A stretch of 64,000 nucleotides of DNA from Exiguobacterium sp. Helios (GCF_014524545.1 NZ_CP053557.1:769501-833500); one strand, 5' to 3'; positions 17,641 to 25,594 are shown, counted from the first letter of the stretch. Translations and numbers: made by a program. The notes: generated by a model from the sequence alone, not told the origin.

Positions 17641-18489
17641 TTATAAATTAGAGAATTTTGCGAAATTATACGGGACATGAAAATCTTCATCATAGATGGA
17701 AAACTGATAGCCTTTTTTCTTTAATCCAGCAACAATTGCCGGTAATGCCCGCAATGTTTGTGGTTGTTCATGCAACAGGATGATTTCGACCGGGTCTTCT
17801 GCACGGCTGATGACAGTTTTGGCAACTTCCTTGGCACTATCTTTGTAGTACCAGTCCATCGAATCGATCGACCAATCCCACACCCGAAGTTTCGCCTGTT
17901 CGATTTCTTTTGCAATCGACTTGTTAATACCAGGTGTTGATCCATAAGGAGGACGTGTCAGCAACGGACTGTGATTCGTCAGTTGTTTGATTTGTTTTTG
18001 GACTTGAAGCATCTCGGGAACATACTGTTTTTTCTTATACAGGGTGTCATAATCATGAGTTTCACTGTGTGGTCCGATATAATGTCCAGCCATTGCTATC
18101 GAGCGGACGACATCCGGTTGTTCATCGATGTTACTTCCGATCAAAAAGAAAGTCGCTTTAACTTCTTGGTCTTGTAACGATTTCAAGATGTCCGGAGTCA
18201 ATGCAGTCGGTCCGTCTTCAAATGTCAGATACGCCACTTTTTTAGTAATCCCGTTCCATTTCTCGACGCGTGCCTTATCCAGGTTCGGAGTCGGAACTTC
18301 CCGCAAAGATTGGACGGGTTTTACGCTCGCTTGTTGTTGTGTCGAAGCAAGGTACTGATAAACGATATAACCGCCAATCGGAAGAAGAATCATCGCCAGT
18401 ACGATCAAAAGCTTAGCGAAATACTTTCGTTTTGGTTTTCGGTGTCTTGGTCCAAGGCCGATTAGATTGCCTGAGTTGTATGAATCCAT
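17641..18489 (-). CDS. membrane-anchored polysaccharide deacetylase with variant TFEDGP motif
   Basis: A short cytoplasmic basic tail and one membrane helix (about residues 25-50) anchor an extracellular NodB domain (about 95-270) in this 282-residue protein. Motif 1 reads LTFEDGPT, with glutamate where most family members have the catalytic aspartate; the metal-binding aspartate remains. Motif 2 HSETHDY, motif 3 RPPYGSTPG, motif 4 WDWSIDSMDW and motif 5 ILLHEQ are intact. It probably deacetylates peptidoglycan, though the variant residue leaves activity open. AAAGGAG selects the ATG at 18489; the frame is open further upstream to 18537. Operon with ykyA. Confidence 0.85.
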   Translation of the reverse strand: MDSYNSGNLIGLGPRHRKPKRKYFAKLLIVLAMILLPIGGYIVYQYLASTQQQASVKPVQSLREVPTPNLDKARVEKWNGITKKVAYLTFEDGPTALTPDILKSLQDQEVKATFFLIGSNIDEQPDVVRSIAMAGHYIGPHSETHDYDTLYKKKQYVPEMLQVQKQIKQLTNHSPLLTRPPYGSTPGINKSIAKEIEQAKLRVWDWSIDSMDWYYKDSAKEVAKTVISRAEDPVEIILLHEQPQTLRALPAIVAGLKKKGYQFSIYDEDFHVPYNFAKFSNL

Positions 18490-18553
18490 TGATGTCTGAG
18501 CTCCTTTACGGAAAATCTTATGAGTTAAATGTAACATTTTGTCTGTTTCATTT

Positions 18554-18570
18554 GTAACAAAAATATTACA
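18554..18570 (-). promoter_or_regulatory. WalR box before the deacetylase-ykyA operon
   Basis: On the minus strand TGTAAT-ATTTT-TGTTAC fits the WalR consensus TGTWAH-N5-TGTWAH exactly. It sits 65 bases before the deacetylase start. WalRK controls peptidoglycan hydrolases and deacetylases in Bacillus. Confidence 0.6.
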
Positions 18571-18639
18571 AAAAGATGACTACGGAACCTATAATTCAAA
18601 AAAAGTTGATTAAGATAGAAATAGTGTTATATTTTCAAA

Positions 18640-18680
18640 CAAAAAAGAAGTCCATCCGCTACCGGAGACTTCTTTCTTCA
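18640..18680 (-). terminator. terminator of the YhfH-like gene
   Basis: On the minus strand AAGAAGTCTCCGG pairs with CCGGATGG-ACTTCTT (interrupted) and ends in TTTTTT. Confidence 0.7.
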
Positions 18681-18693
18681 AGCAACTTTACGA

Positions 18694-18840
18694 TTAGTGT
18701 TCTGTAACAGCACACTCATCACATTCTGTTTTATACGATTCGCATTGTTCATCCATTTCTTTTCCGCAATGAGAGCAGGTTTTGACCGGAAGTTGACGGT
18801 AAAACTCGGGAGAGGTCTCTTGGTAAAGGGGTTGTTCCAT
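18694..18840 (-). CDS. yhfH: YhfH-family small zinc-ribbon protein
   Basis: This 48-residue protein has the YhfH pattern EFYRQLPVKTCSHCGKEMDEQ with two CxxC pairs (CSHC and CDEC) that should bind one zinc ion. The family is small and of unknown function. GGAGG nine bases before the ATG at 18840 decides the start; a longer frame to 18879 has no ribosome site. A strong promoter with a palindrome over the -10 (18899-18927) implies tight regulation. Confidence 0.82.
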   Translation of the reverse strand: MEQPLYQETSPEFYRQLPVKTCSHCGKEMDEQCESYKTECDECAVTEH

Positions 18841-18898
18841 GATTGTATTCCTCCTCTTAGTATATGGATGTACCAGCAAATAACACTGAATTTATTTT

Positions 18899-18927
18899 AT
18901 TGTACTAGTACAGATTTGATATGTCAA
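18899..18927 (-). promoter_or_regulatory. promoter of yhfH with palindromic operator
   Basis: Minus-strand TTGACA (18922-18927), 17-base spacer, TACAAT (18899-18904). The perfect palindrome TGTACTAGTACA (18901-18912) overlaps the -10, as expected of a repressor operator. Confidence 0.65.
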
Positions 18928-18963
18928 TCTTTGTTTTATAACAGAAGAGTCTTTAGCGAGTCT

Positions 18964-18975
18964 TGTCATATGACA
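18964..18975. promoter_or_regulatory. perfect 12-bp palindrome before the nitroreductase gene
   Basis: TGTCATATGACA is its own reverse complement and lies 60 bases before the nitroreductase start; no convincing -10/-35 pair could be placed around it. Confidence 0.4.
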
Positions 18976-19034
18976 GGTAGCGTAGAGGATGATACGATAA
19001 CAAAGTAAACAGATGTACTTAGAGGGGGATCATT

Positions 19035-19661
19035 ATGAATCAAACACTATCTGACACACTATCAATTTTGACAGAACGCCGGTCAGTTCGTCATTACGAT
19101 GAGACATTCACGCTTTCACAAGAAGAAGTCCAAGAATTGGTTGAATTGACGACAGCTGCACCAAGTGCCTGGAACTTGCAACATTGGCATTTCGTTGCCT
19201 TCCATTCGGAAGAAGCGAAACAACGATTAGCTCCAATCGCTTACAATCAGCCGGCCATCAGTTCTTCTTCCGTCGTCATTGCCGTACTAGGGGATTTACA
19301 GGCAAACCGAAACTATAATCCGGTTTATGGACCAGCCGTAGAAGCAGGAGGCATGACGGAAGACTTGTTTGACTCGATCAAAGGACAAGTAGAAGGGGCA
19401 TATCAAAGCGAGGCTTACGCGAGAGATGCAGCCATGTCAAACGCAAGTTTAGCTGCGATGCAACTGATGCTAGTTGCTGAAGCAAAAGGACTCTCGACAC
19501 TCGCGATGGGCGGATTCAATCATCAACTCTTTACAGAAACGTTCATTACAGACGAACGTTATGTCCCGGTCATGTTGATTGCTGTCGGGAAAGCAGTCGA
19601 AGACGCGAAAAAACGTCCGGCGCTCCGTTTACCGGTCGATCAAGTGACGACCATTCTATAA
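19035..19661 (+). CDS. nitroreductase family FMN oxidoreductase
   Basis: The 208-residue protein matches small nitroreductases that use FMN and NAD(P)H to reduce quinones or nitro compounds as dimers in the cytoplasm. FMN phosphate is held by the N-terminal RRSVRHYD motif; APSAWNLQHWHFV forms the next flavin contact, and the C-terminal GMGGFNH and KKRPALRLP match the family. GAGGGGGATC precedes the ATG. It is divergent from yhfH; the shared intergenic region has two palindromes, suggesting a redox-sensing repressor. Confidence 0.87.
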   Translation: MNQTLSDTLSILTERRSVRHYDETFTLSQEEVQELVELTTAAPSAWNLQHWHFVAFHSEEAKQRLAPIAYNQPAISSSSVVIAVLGDLQANRNYNPVYGPAVEAGGMTEDLFDSIKGQVEGAYQSEAYARDAAMSNASLAAMQLMLVAEAKGLSTLAMGGFNHQLFTETFITDERYVPVMLIAVGKAVEDAKKRPALRLPVDQVTTIL

Positions 19662-19667
19662 GTAAAA

Positions 19668-19710
19668 GGGAGGGGCTGACTTAAAATAAAGTTCAGCCCC
19701 TTCATTTTTA
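19668..19710 (+). terminator. terminator of the nitroreductase gene
   Basis: AGGGGCTGA pairs with TTCAGCCCCT; a T-rich tract follows. Confidence 0.75.
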
Positions 19711-19736
19711 TTTTTCATATTTTTTTAGAAAAGTAC

Positions 19737-19765
19737 TTGTCAGATGGTTAGTTTCTTGCTATATT
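19737..19765 (+). promoter_or_regulatory. promoter of tRNA-Val copy 1
   Basis: TTGTCA (19737-19742), 17-base spacer, TATATT (19760-19765), about 38 bases before the mature tRNA. Confidence 0.75.
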
Positions 19766-19803
19766 AATACATGTCCTAGCAAGTACATAACGTACTGCAT
19801 CAT

Positions 19804-19876
19804 GATTCTGTAGCTCAGCTGGGAGAGCGCTACCTTGACAGGGTAGAGGTCGCTGGTTCGAGCCCAGTCAGAATCA
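19804..19876 (+). tRNA. tRNA-Val (anticodon GAC), copy 1
   Basis: A full cloverleaf is visible: acceptor GATTCTG/CAGAATC, D arm with AGCTCAGCTGGGAGAGC, anticodon stem CTACC/GGTAG with loop TTGACAG (anticodon GAC), and T arm GCTGG-TTCGAGC-CCAGT. The discriminator is A and CCA is not encoded. It is a single-gene unit with its own promoter and terminator and is identical to the copy at 30311. Confidence 0.95.
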
Positions 19877-19882
19877 TACCAA

Positions 19883-19917
19883 AAACCCGTTCATCTTTGG
19901 ATGAGCGGGTTTTTTTG
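19883..19917. terminator. bidirectional terminator of tRNA-Val copy 1 and ydhK
   Basis: ACCCGTTCATC pairs with GATGAGCGGGT around a TTTG loop; T tracts exist on both strands. Confidence 0.85.
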
Positions 19918-19919
19918 TT

Positions 19920-20486
19920 TTAATCATTGGCTTGAAGTTCATCTTCTGTCACCCATTTATGATTTTTAATCGTTTTTCCACCGGTTGTCGGTTTAAAATC
20001 GACCATATACACGGTTGTCTGATCTGCTTGATCAATGGTCGCTTTTGCACCATCCATACCTTTCATGTGATCAGCAGCTAAAGTCACCTCATCACCTGCT
20101 TGTAACGGTGAAGCCGGAACCGGGTTAAGTTCTTCCTGAATCACCCATTTATGATTGCTGACTTTTTTACCACCGTTCGTTGGTGTATAGCTGACTTCAT
20201 ATACTGTTGTATCAAATGAATCGACGATTGTTGCTTTTGCGCCATCCATCCCTTTCATATGATCAGAGGACAGAAGGACGTCTGATCCGTCTTTAAACTT
20301 CGGATTTTCAGCTTGTTTCAGTCCAGCGGGAATTTTCCCGTCACTTGAATGCATCATCCCTGCATGGGAATCGTTCTTATTATCATGCATATCGTGTGAA
20401 GTAGAGGAATTGGAATCAGATCCGCAGGCACCTAAACTTAGGACAGCAGAAAGAGCGAGTGATGTAACGAGTAGTTGTTTTTTCAT
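19920..20486 (-). CDS. ydhK: YdhK/CopL-like lipoprotein with two DUF1541 repeats
   Basis: A lipoprotein signal ends LGAC (Cys21). A His/Met-rich segment (HDMHDNKN ... HAGMMH, about 31-47) precedes two near-identical DUF1541 repeats (about 64-122 and 128-185), each with DHMKGMDGAKATI and NHKWV. The 188-residue protein would sit on the outer face of the membrane. Homologues include YdhK and, as I recall, the staphylococcal copper-binding CopL; the His/Met region supports copper binding here by inference. AGGAGG precedes the ATG. It is divergent from a two-component system, with direct repeats over its -35. Confidence 0.85.
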   Translation of the reverse strand: MKKQLLVTSLALSAVLSLGACGSDSNSSTSHDMHDNKNDSHAGMMHSSDGKIPAGLKQAENPKFKDGSDVLLSSDHMKGMDGAKATIVDSFDTTVYEVSYTPTNGGKKVSNHKWVIQEELNPVPASPLQAGDEVTLAADHMKGMDGAKATIDQADQTTVYMVDFKPTTGGKTIKNHKWVTEDELQAND

Positions 20487-20523
20487 AAAAAAATACCTCC
20501 TGTAGTAATTTGGTTATGTGACT

Positions 20524-20559
20524 ACTATACCCGTGTTTCGTGCAGAAACCGTGCAGAAA
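20524..20559 (-). promoter_or_regulatory. ydhK promoter with direct repeats for an OmpR-type regulator
   Basis: CGTGCAGAAA occurs twice (20539-20548, 20550-20559) with an 11-base period, the spacing expected for a tandem OmpR-family dimer. On the minus strand the repeats replace a recognisable -35, and TATAGT (20524-20529) is the -10, so activation by the adjacent response regulator is likely. Confidence 0.6.
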
Positions 20560-20638
20560 GAGTGACAATTCAATTACCTGACTGAACGAGTCATTGGAAA
20601 AGTGTATCGTAATAGTGAAGAAAAAGGAGGAGCAGGGC

Positions 20639-22000
20639 ATGCGGCATATTTCGTACTACATTGGTCTACTTTTTTTGACTGCCATTCTTTTCATCGGCGG
20701 CATTCTGTTCAGTACCCTCTATTTAAACCTTGTGAATCAAAGGACGAATGAAGTGGTCCTCGGTTTGCTGAACCGAGGGAACACGCACCGCGATGTCCTC
20801 GAGGAATCATTTCATGCGGAAACATTGGAACATGTCAGTTTGATGGAATCAGCATCCGAATTTACAGTCGTTATCACGGATCAAAAAGGAAAAATTTTAA
20901 AGGCTTCGCATCCACTTACTCCTAAAATGAAAGTAGAGCTTATCCATACGGAATTTCAAACACAACGAAAAGATCGGATTTTAAGAGCTCAAGCGGAAAC
21001 GAAGGATTTTTTAATGACAGATAGTCCAATCACGATTTCAGGTGTTCATCGTGGGCATGTCTTCATGTTTGCTCCGGAAACGTTAATTCAACAAGTCGTT
21101 AACCCATTAAGACAACAATTCATTCAAGTTGGTATCATTGCCGTTCTTCTGTCGCTTGCGACTGTCGTGCTGTGTACACGATTGATTTCAAGACCGCTCA
21201 TTGAGATGGAGCGTGCGACGGCCAAGTTGAAAGAAGGAAACCTTGACGTGGATTTACCGGTAAACCGCTCGGATGAGCTTGGGGCACTGGCACGCTCCAT
21301 CACACAGTTGGCAAAAGATCTCGATTTTTTGAATCGTGAACGGACAGAATTTTTAGCAAATATCTCGCACGAACTTCGAACTCCGCTGACCTACATGAAG
21401 GGTTATGCGGATATATTACATCGTCCAAACTTGCCGGAATCTGAAAAAACAGCTTATCTGTCGATTATCAAAGAAGAAAGCGATCATTTGAGCACATTGA
21501 TTGAACAGCTGATGTTACTGGCACGTTCCGATACGAATGCATTCTCAGTCGAACGAGTGCCGCTTGCGCTCGATCAATTGATTGTCTCGACGACAGAGAA
21601 AATGCGACCTGCAATTGAAGAAAAAGGGCTGCATTTGCATGTATCAGGGGAACCGGTAGAGATAGCAGGAGATGAAATTCGGCTCAAGCAAGTGCTGATA
21701 AATGTATTGGATAACGCAAAAAAATATACAGCAACCGGTGAAATCGTCGTCCGATACGGCAGGAATGAAACAGGACCGTATTTTCAAGTACGTGATACAG
21801 GAAGCGGCATCAGCCAAGAAAGTTTACCCCATGTGACAAAACGTCTGTACCGCAGTGAACCGTCACGATCACGAAGCCGGGGCGGATCAGGGCTTGGTTT
21901 GACGATTGCCTTGGCAATCGTTCAAGCACACGATGCGACATTAGATATCAAGAGTGAAAAGAATGCCGGGACGAGTGTGATGATTCAATGGAAGGTGTGA
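20639..22000 (+). CDS. sensor histidine kinase (BaeS/CusS-like architecture)
   Basis: The 453-residue kinase has membrane helices at about 5-27 and 155-178 with an extracellular sensor between them that contains several histidines (SFHAE, LEHVSLM, SGVHRGHVFMF). A HAMP domain follows, then the dimerisation helix with the phospho-acceptor in SHELRTPLTYMKGY and an HATPase domain with DNAKKY and GGSGLGLTIA. GGAGG picks the ATG at 20639 over upstream in-frame starts. It is followed 4 bases later by its response regulator. The stimulus is unknown; the neighbouring ydhK hints at a metal. Confidence 0.9.
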   Translation: MRHISYYIGLLFLTAILFIGGILFSTLYLNLVNQRTNEVVLGLLNRGNTHRDVLEESFHAETLEHVSLMESASEFTVVITDQKGKILKASHPLTPKMKVELIHTEFQTQRKDRILRAQAETKDFLMTDSPITISGVHRGHVFMFAPETLIQQVVNPLRQQFIQVGIIAVLLSLATVVLCTRLISRPLIEMERATAKLKEGNLDVDLPVNRSDELGALARSITQLAKDLDFLNRERTEFLANISHELRTPLTYMKGYADILHRPNLPESEKTAYLSIIKEESDHLSTLIEQLMLLARSDTNAFSVERVPLALDQLIVSTTEKMRPAIEEKGLHLHVSGEPVEIAGDEIRLKQVLINVLDNAKKYTATGEIVVRYGRNETGPYFQVRDTGSGISQESLPHVTKRLYRSEPSRSRSRGGSGLGLTIALAIVQAHDATLDIKSEKNAGTSVMIQWKV

Positions 22001-22004
22001 AGAA

Positions 22005-22685
22005 ATGGCTCGAATTTTAATCGTTGATGATGAACAACGGATGCTTCAATTAATGAAGTTATATCTGGTACCCTATGGTCATACATGTCATTTAGCCGAC
22101 ACGGCCGAAAAAGCGCTCGCCATCGTCAAGACCGTTCCCATCGATTTGGCTTTACTCGATGTCATGATGCCCGATATGGATGGATGGACGTTGTGTGGAA
22201 ATATAAGACGAATGGCTGATTTTCCAATCATTATGGTGACAGCGCGGAATCAAATGGAAGATGTGCTACGGGGGCGCAAAGTCGGTGCAGATGATTATGT
22301 GGCAAAGCCGATTCATGAAGGAGAATTATTAGGACGAATCGAACTGTTGATTGGTCGAGAAAAGCGGGAGCAGTATGCATTTCATGGACTACAGTATGAC
22401 GTCGCAGGATATCATTGTACATTCGACGGACAAAAAATCTTACTGACGAAAACAGAGTTTCAACTTTTAGGAAAACTCTTGACGTCCGTGAATGGCGTCT
22501 TATCAAGAGAACAATTGGTTTTGTCGCTGTGGGGCGATGATCAATCGATTGAACCACGAACGATTGATTCTCATATGCGTCATCTTCGTGAGAAATTGCG
22601 CCGTTCCGGTTTTCCAATCGATGAGTATTTGGAGACTGTCCGAGGTGTGGGTTATCGTTTGCTGGAGCAGACAAAAGACAGCTAA
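22005..22685 (+). CDS. OmpR-family response regulator
   Basis: The receiver domain (1-118) has the acidic pocket IVDDE, the phosphorylated aspartate in LLDVMMPDMDG, the T in VTAR and the K in VAKPI. A winged-helix DNA-binding domain (about 130-224) ends with RTIDSHMRHLREKLR and VRGVGYRL. The 226-residue length is standard. It is the partner of the kinase encoded just upstream. The CGTGCAGAAA repeats before ydhK are its best candidate target. Confidence 0.93.
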   Translation: MARILIVDDEQRMLQLMKLYLVPYGHTCHLADTAEKALAIVKTVPIDLALLDVMMPDMDGWTLCGNIRRMADFPIIMVTARNQMEDVLRGRKVGADDYVAKPIHEGELLGRIELLIGREKREQYAFHGLQYDVAGYHCTFDGQKILLTKTEFQLLGKLLTSVNGVLSREQLVLSLWGDDQSIEPRTIDSHMRHLREKLRRSGFPIDEYLETVRGVGYRLLEQTKDS

Positions 22686-22698
22686 AAGGAGAATTGAA

Positions 22699-23259
22699 AT
22701 GACAACGACAATTTATTTGGTCCGTCATGCGCATTCGACCTATTCTACAGACGAAAAAGCGCGTCCTTTATCAGAACAAGGGAGATACGATGCGGAACAA
22801 CTGACGACTCTTTTTGAAGGGATTAAACCGGACCAGATTTACGCGAGTCCGTATCGGCGAGCGATTGAGACGGTCCAGCCTTTAGCAGAACAATACGGAT
22901 TAGTCATTCAAGAAGCAGCGGCTTTTCAAGAACGGTTATTGGCGCCCGAAGAACTGCCGGATTTTCAACAGGCTGTCGGTTATGTATGGGAACATCCGGA
23001 TGAAAATCCGTATGGAGGTGAATCAAATGTTACGGCACAACGGCGTATCGTGCCTGAGATCAAACGATTACTAGAAAAACATAAAGATCAAACCGTCGTC
23101 ATCGGAACACACGGGAATATCATGGTGTTATTAATGCAACATTTTGATCCGGCATATGGATATGCGTTCTGGAAAACGCTAAAGATGCCGGCTGTGTATC
23201 AAATGACATTTAAAGACGAAACCTTCCTTCAGATTGAAGAAGTTTGTCAGCATAACTAA
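22699..23259 (+). CDS. histidine phosphatase superfamily protein
   Basis: The catalytic motif near the N-terminus reads LVRHAHST, with RHA in place of the common RHG; the phospho-accepting histidine is kept, and the second histidine is in IGTHGN. A glutamate in YRRAIET completes the site. At 186 residues it fits small cytoplasmic phosphoglycerate-mutase-like phosphatases of unknown substrate. AAAGGAG precedes the ATG at 22699; a much longer frame upstream overlaps the regulator gene and is not used. It starts 13 bases after the regulator, so it is probably the last gene of that operon. Confidence 0.85.
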   Translation: MTTTIYLVRHAHSTYSTDEKARPLSEQGRYDAEQLTTLFEGIKPDQIYASPYRRAIETVQPLAEQYGLVIQEAAAFQERLLAPEELPDFQQAVGYVWEHPDENPYGGESNVTAQRRIVPEIKRLLEKHKDQTVVIGTHGNIMVLLMQHFDPAYGYAFWKTLKMPAVYQMTFKDETFLQIEEVCQHN

Positions 23260-23261
23260 AA

Positions 23262-23304
23262 AAACAGGAGATTGTCCCTTCGATAAGGGACCTTCTCCTG
23301 TTTT
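23262..23304. terminator. bidirectional terminator
   Basis: AACAGGAGA-GTCCCTT pairs with AAGGGAC-TCTCCTGTT around a CGAT loop. Confidence 0.85.
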
Positions 23305-23306
23305 GA

Positions 23307-24791
23307 TTATGCTTTTACCTTTTCATGTTTTTGGATTAAATCAGCTGTCAGCTGACCTGATAAGGTGACCATCGGGACACCACCACCTGGATGTGTGGAA
23401 CCACCGACGAAATAGAGACCTTCGTAGAGATCACTCTTCGATGGAATCTTAAATCCACCGTTCTTTTTCCGATCGGCTGCCACACCATAAATCGAGCCAC
23501 CGTTCGGACCATATAGGGATTTCAAGTCTTCTGGTGTAAAGCGGTATTCAAATTCAATCGATTCGCGTAAATCAGTCAGTCCCATCCGTTCCAATTTATC
23601 GAGGACGACTTCACGGTACGCATCCCAATCGGTTTTTCCATCTTGTTTCGTCAGTGGTGGCACGTGTGTCAAGACGAACAAATTATCTTTTCCTTCAGGA
23701 GCCTGTGACGCATCGGATTTAGAAGAAACACCGACATAAATCGTTGGATCTTCTGGCGGAACCCCATCCTTGAACATTTGGGCAAATTCCCGTTCCGGAT
23801 CATCAGAGAAGAAGAAGTTATGGTGTTTCAAGTCTTTGTATTCACGGTTAACCCCAAGTAACAGAACAAGACCGGAAACGGAAGGCACGAATGACTGATT
23901 TAATTTTTTAGCATGTTTTGGTCCTTTTTTCTCTGAAATGAGATGTTGATAGGTCGGAATGACCTCAAGGTTCGAGACGACGACATCAGCCGGATAAAAT
24001 GTACCGTCTGTCGTTTCCACGCCGATTGCACGCTTGCCTTCTGTGACGACACGTTCGACAGGTGTGTTGACGTGAATGGTCACCCGGAGTTCGTCAAGCA
24101 CAGTCTTCATGGCACGGGCGATATTGTACATACCACCTTTGACATAATAGATGCCGAGACCCATCTGAACATAAATCATTTGATTGAAGACAGCAGGAGC
24201 TTCATATGGGTTGGATCCGACATACATGACCATATAGTTAAACAGTTGCTCCAGGTATTTGTTGTTCAAATGTTTTTTTGTACCGCTTGCTACTGTATTG
24301 AGTGGATCCATTTTAAGTAATTCAGACATCGTATGGTATTTTTTTAAGTCCTTCAAATCTTCGAGACTGTATTTATAGAAACTGTCCAAACACAGGTCAT
24401 ACATTTTTTTGGAATAGCTGAACAATTCGACGAAGTCAGCTTGGTCGGAGACTTTTTTAAATTCTTCCAACATACCTGGAAGATCGCCTTTGACGTCAAG
24501 TTGTGTACCGTCTTCAAAGAAAGTCCGCCATTGCGGTTCGATCCGCTCGATTTCTAGATAGTCGTCGAGTCGACGGTGAACGCTCGTAAATAATTGCTCG
24601 AGTACCCAAGGCATCGTCAAGATCGAGGGGCCGGTATCAAACGTAAATCCTTGACCACTGCGTTGATTTAATTTACCGCCAACGTTTCCGTTTTGTTCAA
24701 GCATCGTGACTTCATAACCGTCCCCAGCGAGACGAATTGCGGCTGACATACCTGCTAAACCTGCTCCAATGACGACTGCTTGTTTCTTCAA
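23307..24791 (-). CDS. C30 carotenoid oxidase/desaturase (CrtP/CrtNb-like phytoene desaturase family)
   Basis: This FAD protein begins with the dinucleotide motif VIGAGLAGMSAAIRLA and EQNGNVGGK, and ends with the carotenoid-desaturase signature GLYFVGGSTHPGGGVPMV. The segment FDTGPSILTMPW ... WRTFFEDGT is closer to the staphylococcal CrtP oxidase than to the CrtN desaturase as I recall those sequences, so oxidation of a C30 terminal methyl group is the favoured role. About 494 residues, normal length. AAGGAG lies 11 bases before a TTG (24791); a GTG at 24800 is too near the site. It is the second gene after the methyltransferase. Confidence 0.83.
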   Translation of the reverse strand: MKKQAVVIGAGLAGMSAAIRLAGDGYEVTMLEQNGNVGGKLNQRSGQGFTFDTGPSILTMPWVLEQLFTSVHRRLDDYLEIERIEPQWRTFFEDGTQLDVKGDLPGMLEEFKKVSDQADFVELFSYSKKMYDLCLDSFYKYSLEDLKDLKKYHTMSELLKMDPLNTVASGTKKHLNNKYLEQLFNYMVMYVGSNPYEAPAVFNQMIYVQMGLGIYYVKGGMYNIARAMKTVLDELRVTIHVNTPVERVVTEGKRAIGVETTDGTFYPADVVVSNLEVIPTYQHLISEKKGPKHAKKLNQSFVPSVSGLVLLLGVNREYKDLKHHNFFFSDDPEREFAQMFKDGVPPEDPTIYVGVSSKSDASQAPEGKDNLFVLTHVPPLTKQDGKTDWDAYREVVLDKLERMGLTDLRESIEFEYRFTPEDLKSLYGPNGGSIYGVAADRKKNGGFKIPSKSDLYEGLYFVGGSTHPGGGVPMVTLSGQLTADLIQKHEKVKA

Positions 24792-24813
24792 AAAAATCAC
24801 ATCTCCTTATGTC

Positions 24814-25359
24814 TTAGTAGATAAACGGAATCAAACGTTTTCTTCTGCGGGCCCAGGCAGTATAAGCAGGACCAAATCCTTCTGTCAACATCCGCTCCTC
24901 GATTCGAATGCGGTGAAGCAAGGTGAGAAACATCAGGACGCCGGCGCATAACGTGACAAGTAAGTTCCCGAAGTATAACGGGAAACCTAACGTGATGAAA
25001 AACAGACCGGTATAGAGAGGGTGGCGTAAGGACCGATAAGGACCCGTGCTGACAAGCTGATCACCCGGATTGACAGCGACATGGCGGGTGAACTGATGCT
25101 TAAGATGATAGATTCCCCAGTACCGTAGCGCGACACCTGCACTTAACAGAAGCAATCCAATTTCGCGATAGAAGGAAAAAGAGTTTGAACCACTGAAGAG
25201 AATGGAAAAAAGAATGGTGGCGACTAACGTAGCTAAAATCCAATAAAAACTTCGCCGTTCTTCCAGCGGAGAAGGTTCCTTCTTACGGTTTCGGAACAGA
25301 AACAATTCGAGTAACCAAAGAAGAGAGCCGGCGATGAACACTTTGTCTAAAATGGTCAT
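24814..25359 (-). CDS. isoprenylcysteine-carboxyl-methyltransferase-like membrane methyltransferase
   Basis: The 181-residue protein has four or five membrane helices and the ICMT/PEMT hallmark GPYRSLRHPLYTGLFF followed by RIEERML and YTAWARRRKRLIPFI. Such enzymes use S-adenosylmethionine to methylate carboxylates or lipid head groups within the membrane. Its stop lies about 22 bases before the carotenoid oxidase start, so the pair should be co-transcribed. Methyl-ester formation on a carotenoid acid is an attractive inference. AGGGGCG precedes the ATG. Confidence 0.8.
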   Translation of the reverse strand: MTILDKVFIAGSLLWLLELFLFRNRKKEPSPLEERRSFYWILATLVATILFSILFSGSNSFSFYREIGLLLLSAGVALRYWGIYHLKHQFTRHVAVNPGDQLVSTGPYRSLRHPLYTGLFFITLGFPLYFGNLLVTLCAGVLMFLTLLHRIRIEERMLTEGFGPAYTAWARRRKRLIPFIY

Positions 25360-25417
25360 AAGATTCGCCCCTGACTAATGCCAATCATTATTTAAAGAAA
25401 ACGCATACAAGAAATGT

Positions 25418-25443
25418 TTACCCGAAAGAACAAATGTTCAATC
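25418..25443 (-). promoter_or_regulatory. sigma-B-like promoter of the carotenoid pair
   Basis: Minus-strand GATTGA (25438-25443), 14-base spacer, GGGTAA (25418-25423). The -10 fits GGGWAW fully; the -35 matches GTTTAA at four of six. It lies about 60 bases before the methyltransferase gene. Confidence 0.45.
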
Positions 25444-25594
25444 CTCATATCTGACCATATGACCTCTTTCGGAAACCGGACAATTAATTCATTTTGATTA
25501 CACCTGTACAAAAAATGGTGGCGTTTTGAAATGAATGTTATTCTAAAATTAAAGACTAATTACCCTGTTTTGGAAAAAAGGAGTTTTAAGAGAT

